This document shows positions 36,001-39,416 of a DNA stretch of 39,416 nt, piece by piece. This stretch comes from an uncultured Eggerthellaceae bacterium (GTDB lineage: Bacteria; Actinomycetota; Coriobacteriia; Coriobacteriales; Eggerthellaceae): assembly GCA_910580205.1 (NCBI GenBank), contig CAJTVP010000018.1:1-39416 (forward strand), read 5' to 3'. How positions within the stretch are numbered: position 1 is the stretch's first letter; the number at the start of each line of letters is the position of its first letter. A program made the position numbers and the translations under genes. The notes under the pieces were generated by a model that was given only the letters and a program-made list of their open reading frames with translations, did not search any database and was not told where the DNA came from.

Positions 36001-37730
36001 ACCGCATCGTTCAAGAACGTGCCGCCTTGCACGATGACGTGCGTGCCCACATCATGCGGGTCGCGGATCTTTATGACCTTGAACAGCGCGTTCTTGATGA
36101 CGGAGATGGCGAGCCCGGCGGCGATATCCCCCACCGTGGCGCCCTCTTTCTGCGCCTGCTTCACGCGGCTGTTCATGAACACGGTGCAACGGCTCCCCAA
36201 GTCAACCGGAGATGCCGCCTTGATGGCGGTGGACGCGAAATCCTGCACCTCAAGGCCCAGACCCGACGCGAAGCTCTCGATGAAGCTGCCGCAACCGGAG
36301 GAGCACGCCTCATTCAGCATGATGGAGTCTATGACGCCATCTTTCACGCGCAAGCACTTCATGTCCTGGCCGCCGATATCCAGGATGAACTCCACATCCG
36401 GCACCATCTCTTGAGCGCCGCGCAAGTGGGCCACCGTCTCTATCTCACCGGAGTCTATCTGGAGCGCTTCCAGCAACAACCCTTCGCCATAGCCCGTGAC
36501 CGTGGAGTGAGCGATCCACACGCAGGGCTCTCCTGTGACTGGATCTTGCGGCAGCGCCTGATACAGCTCTGCGATGGCCGTCTTCGCGCACCCCAGCACG
36601 TCTCCTTTGTTGGAGGCGTATGTGGACCAGAGCAGCTCTCCTTCATCCCCGATGAGCGCCGCCTTGAACGTGGTGGAACCGGCGTCTATGCCCAGATAGG
36701 CTGGACCACGGTATTCCTCCAGGCTTCCCCGACGGACGCGCTCATGAGCATGGCGCTCCTTGAACTCCTCATAGGCGGCTCCATCCGCGAACAGAGGCTC
36801 CAGGCGCACCACCTCCGAGCCCTGCATGTCCCCCAGCTGCTCCAAACGTCCGATGACGTCCGTGAGCGTTTCCACCTTCGCGCCTTCGCGAGCGCCGGCG
36901 ATGGCCGCGCCGCACGCCACGAACAGATGGGCGTTGCCAGGCACGATGATGGCATCGTCTCCCAGCTCCAGCGTTTCATAGAAACGGTTGCGCAGCTCCG
37001 GCAGATATTGGAGCGGACCGCCCAAAAACGCCACGTTGCCGCGGATGGGCCGCCCGCACGCCAGACCGGAGATGGTCTGCGTGACCACGGACTGAAAGAT
37101 TGATGCGGCGATATCCTCCCGCTTCGCGCCTTCGTTGAGGAGCGGCTGCACGTCGGTCTTCGCGAACACGCCGCAGCGGCTGGCGATGGGGTAGATGGTG
37201 GTATGGCTGGCCGCGAGCTCATTCAAGCCGCCCGCATCCGTGTTGAGCAACGCCGCCATCTGATCGATGAACGCCCCCGTGCCTCCTGCGCACGTGCCGT
37301 TCATGCGCTGTTCGATGCCGCCATCGAAGTAGATGATCTTCGCGTCTTCGCCGCCCAGCTCTATGGCCACGTCCGTTTGGGGGATGAACGTCTCCACCGC
37401 CGTTTTGGAGGCGATGACCTCCTGCACGAATTTCACGTCCAGCCACTGAGAGAGCAAAAGGCCGCCCGACCCGGTGATGGCGATGGTCATGGGCTGCGTG
37501 GGGAACTCGGCAGCCGCTTGGCGCAGAACGCTGATGATGGTGGCGCGCACATCAGCGTGATGGCGTTCGTAGACCGACCAGAGGCATTCGTCATGGGAGT
37601 TCAGCACGGCCAGCTTCACCGTGGTGGATCCCACGTCTATGCCGATATGCAGTTGCGCTGCTTCTGGTTCGGCGGATTCAACGGGGGTTTCATTTTGAGA
37701 AATGGTCACGTACCGATCATGGTTGCTCAT
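33060..37730 (-). CDS. Tandem acyl-CoA dehydratase activase-related protein (BcrAD/BadFG + DUF2229 type)
   Basis: Very large cytoplasmic ASKHA-ATPase protein of 1556 residues. Two activase domains are in tandem: the first at about 28-290 (GIDVGSTTVKLAVL and CAGGTGAFIDQM), the second at about 344-620 (LGIDAGSTTFKAALIG, DIGGQDMKC and CSSGCGSFIESF, whose cysteine would hold the bridging 4Fe-4S cluster). A ferredoxin-like cysteine set follows (C674, C677, C681 and a later NRCEKG), then the DUF2229 region starting GIPRALNMYENYPFW and a long C-terminal part. Known activases drive ATP-dependent electron transfer to 2-hydroxyacyl-CoA dehydratases; no dehydratase subunits are nearby and the role of these fused proteins is unproven. 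ATG 37730 has AAGGA ten bases upstream. The 132-base gap upstream is AT-rich but I see no clear promoter. Confidence 0.9.
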   Translation of the reverse strand: MSNHDRYVTISQNETPVESAEPEAAQLHIGIDVGSTTVKLAVLNSHDECLWSVYERHHADVRATIISVLRQAAAEFPTQPMTIAITGSGGLLLSQWLDVKFVQEVIASKTAVETFIPQTDVAIELGGEDAKIIYFDGGIEQRMNGTCAGGTGAFIDQMAALLNTDAGGLNELAASHTTIYPIASRCGVFAKTDVQPLLNEGAKREDIAASIFQSVVTQTISGLACGRPIRGNVAFLGGPLQYLPELRNRFYETLELGDDAIIVPGNAHLFVACGAAIAGAREGAKVETLTDVIGRLEQLGDMQGSEVVRLEPLFADGAAYEEFKERHAHERVRRGSLEEYRGPAYLGIDAGSTTFKAALIGDEGELLWSTYASNKGDVLGCAKTAIAELYQALPQDPVTGEPCVWIAHSTVTGYGEGLLLEALQIDSGEIETVAHLRGAQEMVPDVEFILDIGGQDMKCLRVKDGVIDSIMLNEACSSGCGSFIESFASGLGLEVQDFASTAIKAASPVDLGSRCTVFMNSRVKQAQKEGATVGDIAAGLAISVIKNALFKVIKIRDPHDVGTHVIVQGGTFLNDAVLRAFEQLSEVNAVRPDIAGNMGAYGAALLARDRASVRGVGEGGGKAAELLTGILSDAPEMAEDPAKSASLTDESIKSNLLTLEEIQALAPTHRTVRCKGCANACLLTVNDFGKDESTGKHRRFITGNRCEKGESLGTGQETSSVPNLFDWKSKRLFDHYAPLSKEDATRGTVGIPRALNMYENYPFWFTFFTNLGYRVVLSDASTKKTYEAGIESMPSESVCYPAKLSHGHIMNLLEKEPDFIWMPCSKWERQEDETAGNHFNCPIVASYPEALRLNIDELRDSETAFVSPWLPYDNKEKLKARLYKELSKTYKDAVMKTGPHLTQTEIDDAVDAAWAEDEAFKRDIRRKGTETLAWMEETGTHGIVLAGRPYHQDPEINHAIPSLLTSFGLAVLTEDSVAHLGQLERPIRVVDQWMYHTRLYAAAKVVTQRKDLDLIQLNSFGCGLDALTTDQVQEVLESAGKVYTVLKIDEVSNLGAARIRVRSLLAALKDQADEQADAEVEHALEKRGCPAVCITPEDVDALVPESFTQKADGVRVETVVEQMEGISTEFARPQYTQQMKDDGYVILAPQMAPFHFELLQPIFHRFGYNLELLPSVDTGAVDAGLKYVNNDICYPSILVTGQIMEAVMSGRYDTDKLAVLITQTGGGCRATNYIALIRKALKAAGLAHVPVIAMSFKDLGEVNPGFKITPKMLYQALFALQYGDLLMMCLYRTRPYEVEPGSAQRLFDHWMGVTKEQMLRGTTMKEFKRTVDQIVDDFDTLPLQGEGTKPRVGVVGEILVKFHPTANNQIVEQIEAEGCEAVVPGLIEFFLFGIAGGIFQRQIGKSAKSALGSRIGLAAIKQLRRPVTEALKKSQRFQPPADIYELAEYASEILSLCNSMGEGWLLTAEMVELIRSGCPNVVCTQPFACLPNHVVGKSVIKELRRKYPESNIVAVDYDPGASEVNQINRIKLMIAVAKANLAEKRSSQGGGNRASK

Positions 37731-37862
37731 AGATGCGCGTCCTTGCCCTGTGTGGATGCAAAGCCTGCGAAAAGGCGTTCTGTTTTATCCCCATTTTAGA
37801 CTACGCGCTCGCTGATTCCCATACCCGATGGTGAATGCCTACAAGATGCATACATTTGTTCG

Positions 37863-39104
37863 CTAGGCACGGGGGACCATGAGCACGATGTTCTCGATAT
37901 GATGCGTATGCGGGAACATGTCCACTGGTTGCACGACACGCACCTCATAGCCACCCTCTTCCAAAAGCGCGATATCGCGCGCTTGAGTGCGCGGATCGCA
38001 GGAAATGTAGACGATGCGCTTCGGACCCATCGCGCAAGCCGCACGCGCGAACTCAGGAGTGGTGCCGGACCGAGGCGGATCCAGCAGAAGGATGGGAGCA
38101 TGGTCATCCTCTGCGAGACGCTCCGTGCAGTCTTCGATCCAGCGGGTCGCGTCGGCGCAGATGAAGTCCGCTTGGGCTATGCCGTTGTGGCGCGCGTTCA
38201 TCCTCGCATCTGAGACGGCGCTTTCGACGGATTCCACCCCGATGAGCCTCCCCGCCCCGCGCGCAGCCGCCACCAATCCGATGGTGCCGGTGCCGCAATA
38301 GGCGTCTATCACGGTGTCATCCGGACCCGCGTCCGTCAGCGCCACCGCCGCCTCGTAGAGCGCTTCGGCTTGCACAGCGTTCACCTGATAGAAAGAAGCG
38401 GAAGAGATGCGGAAGCGCAACCCGCAGAGCTCGTCCAGGATGAATCCGGGACCGTAGAGCGCGCGTTCCTTCTCCCCCAAGATGACGTTCGTGATGCGCG
38501 TGTTCACGGATTGCACGACCGTGGTCACATCCGGCACCCGTCGCACCAGCTCGCGGCAGAACGCACGGGAGGCAGGGAACTCTTCGCCATTCGTGACCAG
38601 GGTGAGCAAAAGCTCGCCCGTGCGCCCGGCTCGCGCGACGGCGTGGCGCATGAACCCGGTGCCTTTGTCTTCGTCGTAAGGCTGCATGCCGTGGCGCTCC
38701 ATGAGGTCGCGCACAGCCAACACCGCCGCCTTCGCCCGTTCATGCTCCAGCAGGCACGCGTCTGTGGGAATGACGTCGTGGGTGCCGGGAGCGTACATGC
38801 CGGTCAGGACGCGCGGGCATTTGCCCTCAGCCCGACTTGGGCGCTTCTTGCCTGAGCGGCGCGCAGGAACGTAGGGCGCGACGACCTTGTTTCGATAGTG
38901 GAAGGGATCCTCCATGCCGATGATCGGACGGATGAGCCCATTGCGCGCAGCGTGCGGGAACAGCTCTTCTATCTGGGCCTGCTTCATAGCCAGCTGATCC
39001 CCATAGGGCGTATCCAGCAGCTGACACGCGCCGCAGCGACCGAATGAAGGGCACGGAGCGCCTTTGGAGATGGAGGCCTTCTTTGGATGCGAGCTCTTTG
39101 ACAT
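37863..39104 (-). CDS. 23S rRNA (uracil-C5)-methyltransferase, RlmD/TrmA family
   Basis: SAM-dependent RNA m5U methyltransferase of 413 residues. The N-terminal iron-sulfur cysteines are C18, C24, C27 and C117; the methyltransferase domain has VIDAYCGTGTIGL, GVESVESAV, LLLDPPRSG and the catalytic cysteine in VYISCDPRTQARD. The start is taken as ATG 39104 (MSKSSHPKK). No ribosome site is seen, and TACAAT ends seven bases before the ATG, so the message may be leaderless. An alternative ATG at 39146 lies in the palindrome and would add 14 residues. The exact target (U1939, U747 or both) cannot be told from sequence. Confidence 0.9.
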   Translation of the reverse strand: MSKSSHPKKASISKGAPCPSFGRCGACQLLDTPYGDQLAMKQAQIEELFPHAARNGLIRPIIGMEDPFHYRNKVVAPYVPARRSGKKRPSRAEGKCPRVLTGMYAPGTHDVIPTDACLLEHERAKAAVLAVRDLMERHGMQPYDEDKGTGFMRHAVARAGRTGELLLTLVTNGEEFPASRAFCRELVRRVPDVTTVVQSVNTRITNVILGEKERALYGPGFILDELCGLRFRISSASFYQVNAVQAEALYEAAVALTDAGPDDTVIDAYCGTGTIGLVAAARGAGRLIGVESVESAVSDARMNARHNGIAQADFICADATRWIEDCTERLAEDDHAPILLLDPPRSGTTPEFARAACAMGPKRIVYISCDPRTQARDIALLEEGGYEVRVVQPVDMFPHTHHIENIVLMVPRA

Positions 39105-39111
39105 AGGAGTT

Positions 39112-39117
39112 ATTGTA
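39112..39117 (-). promoter_or_regulatory. -10 element of the rRNA methyltransferase gene, leaderless arrangement
   Basis: TACAAT on the minus strand with seven bases between it and ATG 39104, so the transcript would begin at or next to the start codon. Its -35 region falls inside the palindrome 39128-39148. Confidence 0.45.
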
Positions 39118-39119
39118 CC

Positions 39120-39151
39120 TTGACCCGATATGCGGCTTCGCCGCATATAAT
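39120..39151 (+). promoter_or_regulatory. Rightward promoter (TTGACC ... TATAAT) facing the structured non-coding region
   Basis: On the plus strand TTGACC (39120-39125, five of six) and a perfect TATAAT (39146-39151) are separated by 20 bases, longer than the usual 17. It points away from the methyltransferase gene into DNA with no gene but several stable hairpins. Confidence 0.4.
39128..39148. repeat. 21-bp palindrome between divergent -10 elements, likely operator
   Basis: Perfect nine-base arms ATATGCGGC and GCCGCATAT around TTC. It lies between the -35 and -10 of the rightward promoter and covers the -35 region of the leftward methyltransferase promoter. Symmetry of this quality at a divergent promoter pair is typical of a dimeric repressor site. 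As RNA it would be a hairpin, but neither predicted transcript contains it whole. Confidence 0.5.
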
Positions 39152-39416
39152 GTGCGTTGGCGGAAGCCCGTCGCCAACGCCATTCATTGAGTCATCACCC
39201 GGATGGCCTGGCGTATCCAGTGTTTCCGGGTGAAGCGGCGTCATCCCTGGACCTGATGCTCTCCCGAACGGCGGATGAGCAGGTTGGCATTCCCAGTGCG
39301 CACGGTTGACCATTGGCACCCGATGGGTGCGCTACAAGACTTCCCCAATTTTATTCAACCTGGTTCCGATGCTCCTATAGATGTCAACCCCTTCTCTGGC
39401 GGGGTTGGCGGACCTC
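39152..39416 (+). other. Non-coding region with several stable hairpins, candidate structured RNA
   Basis: No credible protein gene is seen in these ~265 bases. On the plus strand: a nine-base-pair hairpin GCGTTGGCG / CGCCAACGC (39154-39180); a long hairpin with outer stem CACCCGGA / TCCGGGTG (39196-39232) and inner stem CTGG / CCAG; two mutually exclusive stems, GCACCC / GGGTGC (39316-39330) or GCGCAC / GTGCGC (39298-39332); then CCCCAATTTTATT (39343-39355). A further promoter-like pair TTCAAC and TATAGA with 16-base spacing (39354-39381) and a stem CAACCCC / GGGGTTG (39385-39407) follow. I do not recognise it as tRNA, tmRNA, RNase P RNA, SRP RNA or a known riboswitch. Confidence 0.35.

Noticed and set aside
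33642..37103. Very long open frame (about 1150 codons) on the plus strand
   Set aside because: It lies exactly antisense to the activase gene; high GC suppresses stop codons in the complementary frame, and its translation is His/Arg-rich without motifs.
39110..39319. Small minus-strand open frame of 69 codons in the right-hand gap
   Set aside because: Composition is Pro/Gly/His-rich, there is no ribosome site, and its end overlaps the methyltransferase promoter and palindrome; the hairpins explain the region better.
39152..39416. Possible tRNA, tmRNA, RNase P RNA, SRP RNA or known riboswitch
   Set aside because: No T-loop GGTTCGA, no GGAAGGAAGCAGC, no GAGGAAAGTC and no RFN, THI, B12 or glycine-box core is visible.

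Overview
This 39.4-kb window is GC-rich (only the intergenic gaps and the first ~50 bases are clearly AT-richer), densely packed, and has every recognisable protein gene on the minus strand. The gene set suggests an anaerobic actinobacterium of the class Coriobacteriia (Eggerthellaceae-like): a 1556-residue tandem acyl-CoA dehydratase activase, an actinobacterial-looking cell envelope set, secreted multidomain surface proteins with an LPXTG-like anchor, and GC-rich codon use with frequent GTG starts. The genus cannot be fixed from the sequence alone. Because all genes run leftwards, transcription order is from high to low coordinates.

Right edge to 33 kb: about 310 bases of non-coding DNA (39105-39416) with a candidate structured RNA and a near-perfect palindrome between divergent -10 elements; then an RlmD-type 23S rRNA methyltransferase and the giant activase (33060-37730), closed by a hairpin.

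33-26.4 kb: a self-contained two-gene unit with its own TATAAT promoter and a strong terminator. It encodes a secreted 1880-residue M60-like zinc metallopeptidase carrying a dockerin module, FN3 and F5/8C-type domains, followed by a 281-residue protein with a cohesin-like domain and an LGQTG cell-wall sorting signal. I read this as a peptidase docked to the cell surface through a cohesin-dockerin pair, probably acting on host glycoproteins or mucins. This is the most interesting module in the window.

26.2-21.1 kb: enolase, MoeA, a MogA/MoaB-type molybdopterin protein, alanine racemase with an unusually long N-terminal extension, and a family-4 iron-sulfur uracil-DNA glycosylase, in one closely packed series.

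21.0-15.9 kb: a five-gene chain of overlapping or near-abutting genes: a VTC-domain protein, a DUF4956 membrane protein, a Cthe_2159-like carbohydrate-binding lipoprotein, and an OmpR-type response regulator with its histidine kinase. The arrangement suggests an envelope polymer or surface system with its own sensor.

15.8-8.0 kb: a membrane-anchored DUF948-like protein with an AI-2E-family permease; then alaS-ruvX-mltG-yqeG-aroE.

7.9 kb to the left edge: aroC-aroK-aroB-aroQ-Xaa-Pro peptidase-metA-ribD-ribE-ribB(A), tightly coupled by ATGA/TGATG junctions, giving almost the whole shikimate branch (five enzymes with aroE), the first methionine step and most of riboflavin synthesis. MetA has Glu at position 111, predicting acetyl-CoA rather than succinyl-CoA use.
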